Assembly (NCBI GenBank): GCA_031841125.1
Contig: CM063110.1
Location: 34,921,214-34,985,213 of the forward strand
Length of the DNA stretch: 64,000 nt
Reading direction: 5' to 3'
Source: Acanthococcus lagerstroemiae
Lineage: Eukaryota; Arthropoda; Insecta; Hemiptera; Eriococcidae
A program made the position numbers and the translations under genes. Position 1 is the first letter of the stretch. Every line of letters starts with the position of its first letter. Below are positions 1 to 10,356 of this stretch, piece after piece. The notes below the pieces were generated by a model, which was not told where the DNA came from, made no database searches, and saw only the letters and a list, made by a program, of their open reading frames with translations.

Positions 1-2180
1 GAGGGTATCTCGGGAACGGAGGGTCGCCGCCAAATTGCAACAGCGAATTCGAACTCAGCGTGAACAATCGAGTAAGAAACACTCATTAATTCGAAATTCT
101 TGATTTTCTCAAGTTTTGAAAATTTCTCCATACTATACATCATGCATTTTTTGGGGCGAAAAAATTTTCGGAGAACTACAGCGTCGGGGCTGGTGCTACG
201 TAGTCAGTTTTTCGAGACGAATTCGAATCCGTTGTCAAAATAGAGCTAGAGTCATTTTTTGACCCAAATTGATCAATTTTTCCAACTTTTTCTAGGGTAT
301 CTCGGGAACGGAGGGTCGCCGCCAAATTGCACCAGCGAATTCGAACTCAGCATGAAAAATTAAGTAAGAAACACACATTAATTCGAAATTTTTGATTTTC
401 TCAAATTTTGAAAATTTCTCCATACTATACATCATGCATTTTTTGGGGCGAAAAAGTTTCGGAGAGCTACGGCGTCGGGGCTGGTGCTAGTTAGTCAATT
501 TTTCGAGACGAATTCGAATCCGTTGTCAAAATTGAGCTAGAGTCATTTTTTGACCCAAATTGATCAATTTTTCCAACTTTTTCGAGGGTATCTCGAGAAC
601 GGAGGGTCGCCGCCAAATTGCAACAGCGAATTCGAACTCAGCGTGAAAAATTAAGTAAGAAACACTCATGAATTCCAAATTTTTGATTTTCTCAAATATT
701 GAAAAATTTACATCATGCATTTTTTGGGGCGAAAAAATTTTCGCAGAGCTACGGCGTCCGGGTTGGTGCTAGGCAGTCAATTTTTCGAGACGAATTCGAA
801 ACCGTTGTCAAAATTGAGCTAGAGTCATTTTTTGACCCAAATTGATCAATTTTTCCAACTTTTTCGAGGGTATCTCGGGAACGGAGGGTCGCCGCCAAAT
901 TGCACCAGCGAATTCGAACTCAGCGTGAAAAACTGAGTAAGAAACACTCATGAATTAAAAATTTTTGATTTTCTCAAATTTTGAAAATTCCTTCATACTA
1001 TACATCATGCATGTTTTGGAGCGAAAAAATTTTCGGAGAGTTACGACGTCGGGGCTGGTACTAGTTAGTCAATTTTTCGAGACGAATTCGAATCCGTTGT
1101 CAAAATTGAGCTAGAGTCATTTTTTGACCCAAATTGATCAATTTTTCACACTTTTTCGAGGGTATCTCGGGAACGGAGGGTCGCCGCCAAATTGCAGCAG
1201 CGAATTCGAACTCAGCGTGAAAAATTGAGTAAGAAACACTCACGACTTCCAAATTTTTGATTTTCTCAAAACACTCATGAATTCGAAATTTTTGATTTTC
1301 TCAAATTTTGAAAATTCTTTCATACTATACATCATGCATGTTTTGGAGCGAAAAAATTTTCGGAGAGTTACGACGTCGGGGCTGGTGCTAGTTAGTCAAT
1401 TTTTCGAGACGAATTCGAATCCGTTGTCAAAATTGAGCTAGAGTCATTTTTTGACCCAAATTGATCAATTTTTCCAACTTTTTCGAGGGTATCTCGGGAA
1501 CGGAGGGTCGCTGCCAAATTGCAACAGCGAATTCGAACTCAGCGTGAAAAATTAAGTAAGAAACACTCATGAATTCGAAATTTTTGATTTTCTCAAATAT
1601 TGAAAAATTTACATCATGCATTTTTTGGGGCGAAAAAATTTTCGGAGAGCTACGGCGTCGGGGCTGGTGCTAGTTAGTCAATTTTTCGAGACGAATTCTA
1701 ATCCGTTGTCGAAATTGAGCTAGAGTCATTTTTTAACCCAAATTGATAAATTTTTCCAACTTTTTCGAGTGTGTCTCGGGAGCGGAGCGTCACCGCCAAA
1801 TTTCAACACCGAATTCGCACTCAGCGTGAAAAATTGAGTCAAAAACAGTCTTTAATTCGGGCATTTTGATTTTTCCAAATTTTGAAAATTTTTCCATACT
1901 ATACATCATGTTTTTGGGGGTGGGCAAAAAATTTTCGGAGAGCTTCGGCGTTGCCGCTATTGCTAGTTATTCAATTTTTCGAGACGAATTCGAATCCGTT
2001 GTCAAAATTGAGCTAGATTCATTCTTTGACTCATTTTGACCACATTTTCGAGTGTATCTCGGGAGCGGAGCGTCGTCGCAAAATTTCAACACCGAATTCG
2101 AGCTCAGCCTAAAAAATTGAGTTTATAACAAACTTTATTTCAAAATTTGTAATTTTTTTCGAATTTTAAAAATTTCTTTA
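1..2180. repeat. Satellite-like tandem array, ~282-327 bp monomer
   Basis: About seven and a half head-to-tail copies of one monomer are visible. The marker word GGGTATCTCGGGAACGGAGG and its variants recur near 3, 295, 586, 868, 1160, 1487, 1769 and 2052, giving periods of roughly 292, 291, 282, 292, 327, 282 and 283 bp. The long unit (1158-1484) carries a partial internal duplication of the TTTTGATTTTCTCAAA segment. Copies at 1-1700 are nearly identical; the last two (1767-2180) are clearly diverged. The array continues beyond the left end of the window. Short ORFs inside it repeat with the monomer and are not genes. Confidence 0.95.
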
Positions 2181-2195
2181 CAATAGAACGTCATC

Positions 2196-2340
2196 ATTGG
2201 TGCGTTAGGTGTTGCATGTTCCTTTTGCTAAAGGCGTTACTACATTTGTCCAGAATTCGCAAAAAGTGTAGACAAAAATGAAAACGATTATGTGATAACG
2301 CCTGCGCCGCGTTGAACATACAACACCTAACGCATCAATC
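2196..2340. mobile_element. Foldback MITE, ~50-bp inverted arms
   Basis: Arms at about 2196-2244 and 2292-2339 are inverted copies (TGCGTTAGGTGTTG near the left end, CAACACCTAACGCA at the right), separated by a ~48-bp loop. There is no coding capacity. It sits directly beside the diverged edge of the satellite array. Confidence 0.75.
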
Positions 2341-3919
2341 GACATTTATCTACCTGGCGTAGTGCTCGAAGAAATGCTAGTTTTTTTTTTCGGGAAAAGC
2401 GACAGTCTTATCCGAAATTTATTCCTCTATCCAGAATTTCAAACCGTTTCGCCCTAGCTATCTCCGATCATATTTTTTCGCGCCTTAGGAAACCCATTCA
2501 TTCTGTTCAAAAAAATAAAACGGTTTTAACGAAGTACTTATAATTTTAATAAAATACCGAATACAAATTTCATACAATTTACTATTCGATAGAAAAGTAG
2601 CATTTCAAGAGTCATTTTCGAACTGAATAATAAGTGGTTTTCAGCAACATGAAAATTTACAAAAGCACGTTTTTTGCGAGTGTCCCAAGATATACCCATG
2701 TTTAGAATACTTGAACCAATAAGACAAATAAGTCCTGTTTTCAGTAGTATCTCTGTAATAATTACACTGGACACTACTTCGCTTTAAATATATATATATA
2801 GGTATGTAATAAGATACCCTTCAAAAAAATTCAAAATTTTAGCAATTTCATATATTATGAGCAAAACAAAATATCTTTAGGTTAAGTAAAGAACAATAAA
2901 CTGAGGTACAAATCGGAAATGAAGGGAAATACAAATAGGAGATCATAAAACTGATGAGTTCCTGCCTATCTAGTAACAATATTTATGTAAAAAAAGAAAT
3001 CTGAGAAAGTAAGGTAGGTAGGTAGTCTGAAAGAATGTTTGATAAGTACTTAAGTACCTATAAACATGAACACAAGGCATCTAGTGTACCAGTAATGGAA
3101 TACAAATTTAGGCAGCATGTTAAACTTGGGAAAAGTAACATAGAAATTTTGAAATCGACTTTTTTTTTTTTTTTTTTTTTACTGAGCGTAGCTCGGCTTC
3201 TACTCAATCAATTGATTACGAAAAATTTCATATTGAAGCTTAAACAAGCGACCTCGCCGATCGCGAGGTAGTAACAGGGTGTTTGCCATTGGGACTATGC
3301 AAATTGTAGAAGCGCTAGTGTAGAATAGGTATTTTTTGATAAGCGAATGATGCTCTAAGAATGTCTTCTTTTCGTTCCCCTCACCCACCCGGATACGGGA
3401 ACATAAAAGCTCAGGCGGTACACGCACATCATGGAAGTTCAAGGCTTCGAACTGTGAAGCTGCAAACTGCAATCACCCGGCAGACTTTGATCAACACAGA
3501 ACATACTAGAAAACTAGAATACATTTCCATTTTCCATTTAATTCATTCCAAGTGGCAAGCAGAAATCAAACACTCTACTTTTACAAGACAAAAAATAAAT
3601 TCAAAGGACATATATCCAAGGAATTTAAAAAGTCAGGAGTTTCAATTTCAACGAATATGAACTATCAACTGCTGTTAACAATTCAGAGGGACAGGAATTT
3701 TGTTTCGATTCAAATAAACGAGGAATTTTACTTCCATTCAAATAAAGTTGTGTTCTCACTTCAGAAAACGCACATTAATGTGTTCTCACTCCTCATTACA
3801 ATGTTTATAAGACAAAAAGACATATTAGCTCTATGCTCCACTCCTGTGAATTCGTGAACTGTTCATGCGAGAAAAATAATCTGTCATTTCAAAAACAAAA
3901 CGTGATCTGCCAATTATTT
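2341..3919. other. Intergenic stretch with T20 tract and short palindromes
   Basis: I see no convincing gene. The stretch contains a (TA)n tract near 2787-2801 and a T20 run at 3161-3180 that could be the poly(A) tail of a minus-strand retrocopy ending at about 3181. Two perfect short hairpins follow: GAGCGTAGCTC at 3184-3194 and a 19-bp palindrome at 3251-3269. The short ORFs here look random in composition. Confidence 0.5.
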
Positions 3920-4640
3920 ATTCACGCTTTTCATCAATTCCGCTACACGATTATAATAGAAGTTCAAATTCGTGGTTGAAGGCATGTTGATGGTTTTGGA
4001 TGATTCCTCGATCCTGACTGATAGTGAAAGAGGAAAGTAAATAGTCAAACGAGAAACGAAATATTCGTGAAAGACCTCTGAAACAGAATACCAATATTAC
4101 CAATTACTTAATACTGCTAACATATTTATGAGACATAACTCACATCTCATTATTCCTCGGAAAATTTCCAGATAAGAGTACCACAGAATGTTGCTTGTAC
4201 TTGGTTCGATTCAAATACATTATACACGCTAATTCAACTGAGAACCCATTTCATACAAACAAACAAGACACTTACCTCTTCTAAATCCAAATGTCTTCAC
4301 TTTCTTTGAGGAAAGTTCCTTTTGTAGAACAGAGTCGCACAATTATACTGTTATGAGTAAAATGTAAAATACGAATCGAACCACACGCCTCCGCCTTAAG
4401 ACCGATCTAACGATCTAAACGCAACTGAGCTAAAACTGAACTATGAGCTGTAAACAATTCACTCGTATTTAAAGAAAAATTATGATGATGAAAAAGCAAT
4501 TGCAATAGGGTGCTTGCAGCGCTACGCGCGGCAAACACCCTAAAAAATTCTCTACTCGACGTATAAATTTCAGAATTTACTTACCATTTGAAGTTGGTCG
4601 CCCGAATCAAGTTATTTCCTTCCGACATCAAAAGACGAAC
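3920..4640 (-). other. Possible small multi-exon minus-strand gene, unrecognised
   Basis: Splice-like signals line up on the minus strand. An ORF beginning MSEGNNLIRATNF (ATG near 4627) runs into a good donor GTAAGTAA at about 4585. A second exon-like block lies between a CATAACAG acceptor (about 4350) and a GTAAGTGT donor (about 4275). A third block follows the acceptor TTTCACTATCAG (about 4023) and ends in TAA near 3921; in one frame it reads NMPSTTNLNFYYNR and so on. No single reading frame stays open through all three blocks: the middle one brings a stop in every phase I tried. The middle block may be alternative, the first or second block may be untranslated, or the signals may be chance. 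I do not recognise the protein. Low confidence. Confidence 0.22.
4507..4541. repeat. Short GC-rich hairpin
   Basis: A 35-bp near-perfect palindrome with about 16-bp arms (AGGGTGCTTGCAGCGC against GCGCGGCAAACACCCT) and a TAC loop. The terminal word GGGTGTTTGCC also occurs at 3277-3287, so it may be the end of a short dispersed element. Confidence 0.6.
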
Positions 4641-5137
4641 GAAATTACTGAACACTGGAAAATGATTAATTTCAATTCCATAGGAACGCCGGGTGATAAG
4701 TGATAAGCCATACACATAGACATCGTACAAAAATGTATGCGCAACATGACTGTTTTTCCGCTTGAGCGCTAGCGTTAAAGTACAAGTACAGCAGTTGCTC
4801 CCCGCCTTCAAAAAATAAAGGTCAGCTCAAAACTCAAGATTGTTCCAATCTGATATTTATCCAAAGTTACCTGGTTTTACGGTACCTGTATCTATCTGCT
4901 GTACAGGTAGAGGAAATCCCATTTTAATTCGCAAACACATAAATGCAAGATCGTCTATCGATAAGCGTCATCAGGGGTCATCATCGGTCCATGTAACCGT
5001 TTTCGTGTTTAATAGGTGGCATTTCTTGAGGCTATGATTCATTCATAGCATAGAAATGGTTTTCTCGAATACAACACAGCATAGTAAATTTATTATTTTT
5101 CTACCCGAAGTATAAAGAAAACATTGACCTGTTGTTA

Positions 5138-5306
5138 GGGCTCTATAGTTTCACCTGGGTATACTAAGCCGCCATTTTGGTTCATACTGCGCCCGTGGAT
5201 GCCGAATCCAACTATGCGGAGCGTAACGCGTAGTCAATTCGGCATCGACGGGCGCAGTATGAACCAAAATGGTGGCTTAGTATACCCAGGTGAAACTATA
5301 GAGCCC
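5138..5306. mobile_element. TA-flanked hairpin MITE, 70-bp arms
   Basis: The arms at 5138-5207 and 5237-5306 are almost perfect inverted copies, with about two mismatches in 70 bp. The termini read GGGCTCTATAGTTTCACC and are bordered by TA on both sides (5136-5137, 5307-5308), as expected for Tc1/mariner-type target-site duplication. There is no coding sequence. It lies just downstream of the eIF2B-epsilon stop codon, in or beside its 3' UTR. A diverged relative lies at 8293-8459. Confidence 0.88.
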
Positions 5307-5635
5307 TACTGTTGTTTAACTGTTTATTTTAAAGCCTACGAACAACTAATTACAAAAATCAGTGTAAAATCATTCTGCGTGAACGAATTTAACATCTCGG
5401 CCGGAGTATTTCCTACTGCAAACTTACCAGATGCTTTCATGCTACAGTATCACAGAAAAGAGATGATAACGCCTAACACGTGAAATATGTCGGTTTCCAA
5501 TGACGATACATCGTAACACGCGCTCGGTATTAAAACGCATAACAATAAAGCACGAGTACATGGGTCGAGTCTACAGTCAGAACTTGATAATGCTGATTCC
5601 TCACGATCGTCTACTCCAATGGCAAACCAGCCGAT

Positions 5636-7579
5636 TCAGTCAGATTCTTCTTCCGACTCCTCTTCGGCTTCTTGTAACCAGTTTATGAACGCGGCCAGCG
5701 TCTCTTTCAACTCGAGTCGATCATTATTGGTCACGCTTTCGTACCAGGCCAGGATTACCTCTTCAGTCAAAATACTTTTGTCGTACAAAAAATGCATTAT
5801 TTTCGGTGATATCGTTTTCAGACCGGCATTATGTCTAATCACATCTTCGATGGCTGACAGACAGTCACGTTGAGCGTCCGGATTTTTGATATAATTTCGT
5901 ATCAGCGGCATAAAATACCGCAGTTTCGACTGAGTGTGCTGCAGTACTTCCTTAACGTTCGGGTTCTCGATACCCGACTCGATGTTCAGAATGGCACGAA
6001 TTAAATTGTGGTTCACTTCGTTGACGGTAACGTTGTACGCGTAGCGCGACGAATTGATCTCTAAAACCAAATTCTCGCACTGCAAGTTATCTTCGAAACC
6101 GCGGGTCAGTGAGTCGATTACTTCGTTGTAGAATATTGTAACGTCGTCAAGAGGTGCCACTAACGAAGAGGAGTCAGAATCGCTGTCCGAGTCTTCGTCC
6201 TCGACGGTGTCCTGTGGGATACTCTTTTCCGTAACCAACGTCGGCACTTCTTCGTCTTCGGAATCCGAATTCTCGGGTGCTGATTTATAGTAGAAGCAAG
6301 TTTCGGAGAATTTCGACAATTTTTTACTTCCCGGATACGTGTCGGATACTAAACTGACATTGCTGAGCTTCGTTTTCTCTTTCAACACGACGCCAGGGCC
6401 CAGGATACAATTTTTATCGAGGCTGCAGTTTTTCTTCAAATGGCAGCCATCGCTTATCACGGAAAATCGTACAATCGTGCCGCTGTCGATTTTTACATTA
6501 TCGAAGACGTAAGAATTTTCAATTATCACTCTTTCGCCAATCAAACAGTTGCTCCCGATGACCGAACTATCGATGCACACTTTTTCACCTAGTTTCGTAT
6601 TATTTCCAATGATAACGTCGAAGTGTAGTTTGCAGTCTTTTGAGAACGTAACATTCTTAAGGTAGATGCTGTTCTTTCGATAACTATATTTTTCGGACAA
6701 GTCTGGAACAAGAGGGTAACTCCAACGTCTAATGATATCTTGACTCACGATCTGGTACAAAGGCCAGTTACTCACCTTCGCCACATATTGACCTTGGTTC
6801 AAAACTTCGCAATACACAGTGTTTACTTGGAATTCCTTATCCATTAGTAACACTCGAATCAAATCGTTCAACGACTGAAAATCGAAGTTATCACTAAATA
6901 GTGGCGGCACCGCAACTGAGCATATCGCCACGCCAGGATTCCACAGATCATTCCTTACGTCCAAGAAATCATGTTCTAGCACGATGTCCATCGGCAAATC
7001 TATAGTCTTCGAATTTTGGGACTGATACTGAATCAAACGGTTGTCCGAGCTGTACGCAATAATCGTGTTATTCTGCAGATCGGTCCTCTGGTTTCCTACC
7101 TCTTTCAACAACAGCATCATCGCCGCTTCCTTGTCAACTTTTTGCACGGCCTTGAATTTCTCAATTAACGGTAAGAAATTGATATTACCGATAACATCAA
7201 CAGAGAGAAAAATAAACGTATTCCGAATGACAGCGTACCTGTCTAAGGCTCGCATAACATCCCCAACAGAATGGCAATCTTCGGAAACTAAGATTTTCAC
7301 TTCGATGTTCATGTACGTTCTATCTTTCACATGCTGCTTTATTTCGTTAGCGTAGGACGCGCAGAAAACGATGACTTCGCTGACACCAGACATGTTTAGC
7401 CATTCCAAGGTGTAATCTAATAACTTACGGTTGACTAGAGATAACAATGCCGGACATGAAGACGCTGGAGCGAAGTTCTTATTGAACGAGTCAGCTACGA
7501 CCACTGCTTGTAAAACATCATCTTTCTCCAACGCTTGTTTAGATTTAGATGCTGTTTTTTTAACTTGCTTTTTACTCAT
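5636..7579 (-). CDS. EIF2B5: Translation initiation factor eIF2B subunit epsilon
   Basis: Catalytic subunit of the cytoplasmic guanine-nucleotide exchange factor that reloads eIF2 with GTP and is the target of the integrated stress response. The 647-residue ORF is complete, with ATG at 7579 and TGA at 5636-5638. Residues ~20-240 are the nucleotidyltransferase-like domain (starting near DDVLQAVVVADSFNKNF). Residues ~300-412 are left-handed beta-helix hexapeptide repeats (VIIGNNTKLGEKV, CILGPGVVL). Residues ~430-466 are an acidic, serine-rich linker, and ~470-647 the catalytic W2/HEAT domain, ending in the acidic tail FINWLQEAEEESEEESD. It is shorter than human eIF2B-epsilon (721 residues), mainly in the linker. 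It has no introns and no frameshift; no A-tract follows the stop, so a recent retrocopy is not indicated, though a fixed intronless form cannot be excluded. Not linked to its neighbours in function. Confidence 0.95.
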   Translation of the reverse strand: MSKKQVKKTASKSKQALEKDDVLQAVVVADSFNKNFAPASSCPALLSLVNRKLLDYTLEWLNMSGVSEVIVFCASYANEIKQHVKDRTYMNIEVKILVSEDCHSVGDVMRALDRYAVIRNTFIFLSVDVIGNINFLPLIEKFKAVQKVDKEAAMMLLLKEVGNQRTDLQNNTIIAYSSDNRLIQYQSQNSKTIDLPMDIVLEHDFLDVRNDLWNPGVAICSVAVPPLFSDNFDFQSLNDLIRVLLMDKEFQVNTVYCEVLNQGQYVAKVSNWPLYQIVSQDIIRRWSYPLVPDLSEKYSYRKNSIYLKNVTFSKDCKLHFDVIIGNNTKLGEKVCIDSSVIGSNCLIGERVIIENSYVFDNVKIDSGTIVRFSVISDGCHLKKNCSLDKNCILGPGVVLKEKTKLSNVSLVSDTYPGSKKLSKFSETCFYYKSAPENSDSEDEEVPTLVTEKSIPQDTVEDEDSDSDSDSSSLVAPLDDVTIFYNEVIDSLTRGFEDNLQCENLVLEINSSRYAYNVTVNEVNHNLIRAILNIESGIENPNVKEVLQHTQSKLRYFMPLIRNYIKNPDAQRDCLSAIEDVIRHNAGLKTISPKIMHFLYDKSILTEEVILAWYESVTNNDRLELKETLAAFINWLQEAEEESEEESD

Positions 7580-7913
7580 TTCGCCTGGAATGATACGATA
7601 TAATTTAGTATACGAGACTGAATTGATAAGAACATATCATGGAGTCGTGATTATGTACTCACATTTGAATCAAAACATTCACAGAGAAGATATTGGTCCG
7701 AGCTCGGATGTACTGCATGCACAGGGTATTCACAGTGAATTCTTGAATGTTTATTTCAAAGGCGAAGTATATTAAATTAAAAGTACATGGTACTACTTTT
7801 GAAGACACGTATGAAAAACACAGAGTGAGATTCTGAGATGTGTGATGTAACTGGTAGTGATGTTGTGATAAGCCAACAATGTTGCCAAATTATGGATATT
7901 AACTTGGGCTCAT

Positions 7914-8278
7914 AGACCAGTTTTGTGTGACGTCACACTAGTGAGTTACTGTTAGTAAAAGTACCCGTATTTTTTCGTACGAACGTATTGACTCCCATAA
8001 GAAAAACACATGGAGCAAAGATCACTATGTTACTACCTGAGAATAAGAAATTTGTTAGAAAGCAGAGGTATATATTTTTAATCTAGAAGGTTCTTAGCAT
8101 TTGCTAATAAACTTCTGACCTCTAACAAGTTTCTTATTCTCAGGTAGTAACATAATGATCTTTGCTCCGCGTGTTTTTCTTATGGGAGTTATTACGTTCG
8201 CACGAAAAAAGACGGGTACTTCTTCTAACCGTAACCGAGAGTAGTAACACACTTTGTGATGTCATCACAAAACTGGTC
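7914..8278. mobile_element. TA-flanked foldback MITE, long arms (copy 1)
   Basis: Almost the whole 365-bp element folds back on itself. The left arm starts GACCAGTTTTGTGTGACGTC and the right arm ends as its inverse; TA borders both ends (7912-7913, 8279-8280). The internal word AAGAAAAACACATGGAGCAA has its inverted partner near 8160-8180. A second copy at 30550-31406 is interrupted by another insertion. Tc1/mariner-type non-autonomous element, without an ORF. Confidence 0.88.
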
Positions 8279-8292
8279 TATTGCCGAAATTA

Positions 8293-8459
8293 GAGCACTG
8301 TGTAAACATGGGTATAGTCATCCGCCATTTTGATTTACACTGCGCCCGTCAATGCCAAATTGAGTAACTACGCAGTACGCTTCGCACAGTCGGACTCAAC
8401 ATCCACGGGCACGCTGTGAATTAAAATGGTGGATGATTATACTCATGTCTGTAGTGCCC
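8293..8459. mobile_element. TA-flanked hairpin MITE, relative of 5138-5306
   Basis: The 167-bp element has TA on both sides (8291-8292, 8460-8461) and inverted arms sharing GGGTATAGTCATCCGCC and ACTGCGCCCGT with the element at 5138. It begins 12 bp after the preceding foldback ends. Confidence 0.8.
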
Positions 8460-8523
8460 TACCAAAATGCCGCGGGGTGAGATAGGGAAGAACAGCCGCC
8501 ATTTTCTTTTCAGTTTGTTCCAT

Positions 8524-8752
8524 TAGGGTAGTTTCACACGGGTACAATGGATAGCCATTTTGATTCCCAACTAGTCCAATCTCCAAACATCTTTGATCAG
8601 ATGATCAATTGATCACTGATCACCTGTTCCCGAACAGGGAACAGGTGAGGGGTGAGGAGCGAGTGCGTTTGAGAATGCTCGGACGCTCGGACTAATTTGG
8701 GATTTGGGAATCAAAATAGTGGTTTGGTATACCTGTGTTAAAATTTAAAGGT
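8524..8752. mobile_element. Degenerate foldback element
   Basis: Inverted arms are recognisable (ATTTTGATTCCCAA on the left, TTGGGAATCAAAAT on the right). The termini resemble the GGGNTNNTNGTTTCAC end of the 5138 family but are more diverged. The centre contains nested palindromes (TGATCAATTGATCA, CCTGTTCCCGAACAGGGAACAGG). Confidence 0.6.
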
Positions 8753-9296
8753 CTCATAAACTTCATAGTTCATACAGATTCTTAATTGTCATTTTGCTCA
8801 TTACTATTTCCTATAACGAGTGAACGGATTCCAAGAATATTATGCTTTCAAAAGGGGTCAAATATGCTCTTATGATAATTCTGTAATTCTGTTATTTTCA
8901 TGAAATATGCTACAATATTCTCTCTAAAAAAAATCCTGAAATCTGCCAGAATATTCCCTGTGAAAATAGCAATAATATGGGTAGGTATCATTTTGAAGTC
9001 GAGAAAAATTGACAGATGAAAATCACTGTCAGAACTCAGAAAATCACTGGATCCAAAATGAGTTCAAATTTATTGGAATATGGAATTAAGCTGACCAATA
9101 TGCAAGAGAACAATGTCCTAAAATAAACGTATACAAAATCTTTTTTCGCAAACGAACACTGAATACATCTGACTTCGTTCTAATTTCTAAATGGTAGGAA
9201 GAAATGTTTTGATTTTCAAAAAAGTTGCAGTTTTTGCAGTTTTACCTTCTTCAGAAGACAAAAATGTTGCAATAATGAAAAAACAAAAATCTGGCC
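8753..9296. other. Intergenic, nothing recognised
   Basis: AT-rich sequence between foldback elements. No ORF, splice pattern or repeat structure worth calling was seen. Confidence 0.5.
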
Positions 9297-9300
9297 TTAA

Positions 9301-9475
9301 GCCTCATTCACACTAGCGTTTAATTTGCTGCGAATGAGCGTGCAGCGAGTACCTAGCGAATAAAGTTAAAACTGTTCAACTTGATTCGCTCCACGCTGCG
9401 CTAAAAGCTTTTTTGCGGTTCACATACTCGCTCCACGCTCATTCGCAGCGAATTAAACGCTAGTGTGAATGAGGC
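9301..9475. mobile_element. piggyBac-type MITE with TTAA target duplication
   Basis: The 175-bp element starts GCCTCATTCACACTAGCG and ends in the exact inverse. The arms are about 49 bp with two mismatches. TTAA is present immediately outside both ends (9297-9300 and 9476-9479), the hallmark of piggyBac-superfamily insertion. No ORF; it would need transposase supplied in trans. Confidence 0.88.
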
Positions 9476-9529
9476 TTAATATTCTTAAATGTGCTTTAAA
9501 AAAATAAAAAGCCAAAGCACGCTTTTATA

Positions 9530-10080
9530 CACGGCTATAAGGGATGATGGGGATGACGGACAAAGTAAGCCGGAAGCCGGCAGGCAGCTGGTTTTGAGCA
9601 AAATTTCAAAAACTTGGAAGTCAACAGACTGAAATAGTTCAGAACTCATATTTTTTTATATTTTTGATATGTAGGTAAATAAAGCTTAAAACCCTCTGAT
9701 GGACCCTCAGTTTTCCCCCAAAAAAGTCACATTTTATAAACAGAAAAAATAAGGGTCTGGTAGAGCTTTCATAACTAGTGATGGGCAGTAAAAATATCCC
9801 CCCCCCCAAAAAAAAAAAAAAAAAAAAAAAACTGGGAAAGAAAGAAATTTTGGGTAGGAAGTTATTTTCAGGGAAGATTGGGAATTTGTTGTAGACCAAC
9901 TTGCAGACACCATAGTCGCAGTCGTACACATTAGTAGTACTGTAACAGCTGTAACAGTATCAACCAATCATAAACTGTCTTACGTACTTACCTTAGATTT
10001 TATCAATTGTGACCTGTCACTAGAAAATGGTTCTTATTAATATCAAACTAAGGGCCTTTTCTTTAGAACATTTCGATGAC
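9530..10080. other. Intergenic, hAT-like fragment and homopolymers
   Basis: At 9545-9612 there is a fragment (AAGCCGGAAGCCGG, GGTTTTGAGCAAAATTT) shared with the small element nested at 30836-31309. A C-run followed by an A-run occupies 9799-9830. No gene seen. Confidence 0.5.
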
Positions 10081-10109
10081 ACTAAGGGGCCTTTTTTGTG
10101 ACAGGCCAC

Positions 10110-10356
10110 AATTGGACGCTGTTAAGCGTAAGGGAACCAACCAGCAAAATCTGTTTTTTGAGAACATGCAATTTGAAACTATATATGACATGGCGTTTAC
10201 TGATAAACTTTTTGTCAACATGAGAGCACATTTTGAATCGGGGCCCAATTTTGAGAAATTTTACTTTTGCGCTTTTTCCAACGATATTAATAACATAACG
10301 TATTTTGTTTACAAATGTCGCCGGTTGGTTCCCTTACACTTCACAGCGTCCAATTA
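10110..10356. mobile_element. Foldback element with TTGGACGCTGTTAAGC termini
   Basis: Inverted termini at 10110-10143 and 10323-10356 match at about 31 of 34 positions (AATTGGACGCTGTTAAGCG and so on, then AAGGGAACCAACC). The ORF across it is not recognisable and is probably spurious. The terminal word is shared with the larger element at 18729-19321. Confidence 0.75.

Noticed and set aside
526..1621. Repeated 64-codon minus-strand ORFs (MHDVNFSIFEKIKN...)
   Set aside because: They recur with the satellite period and change only with the monomer; artefacts of the tandem array.
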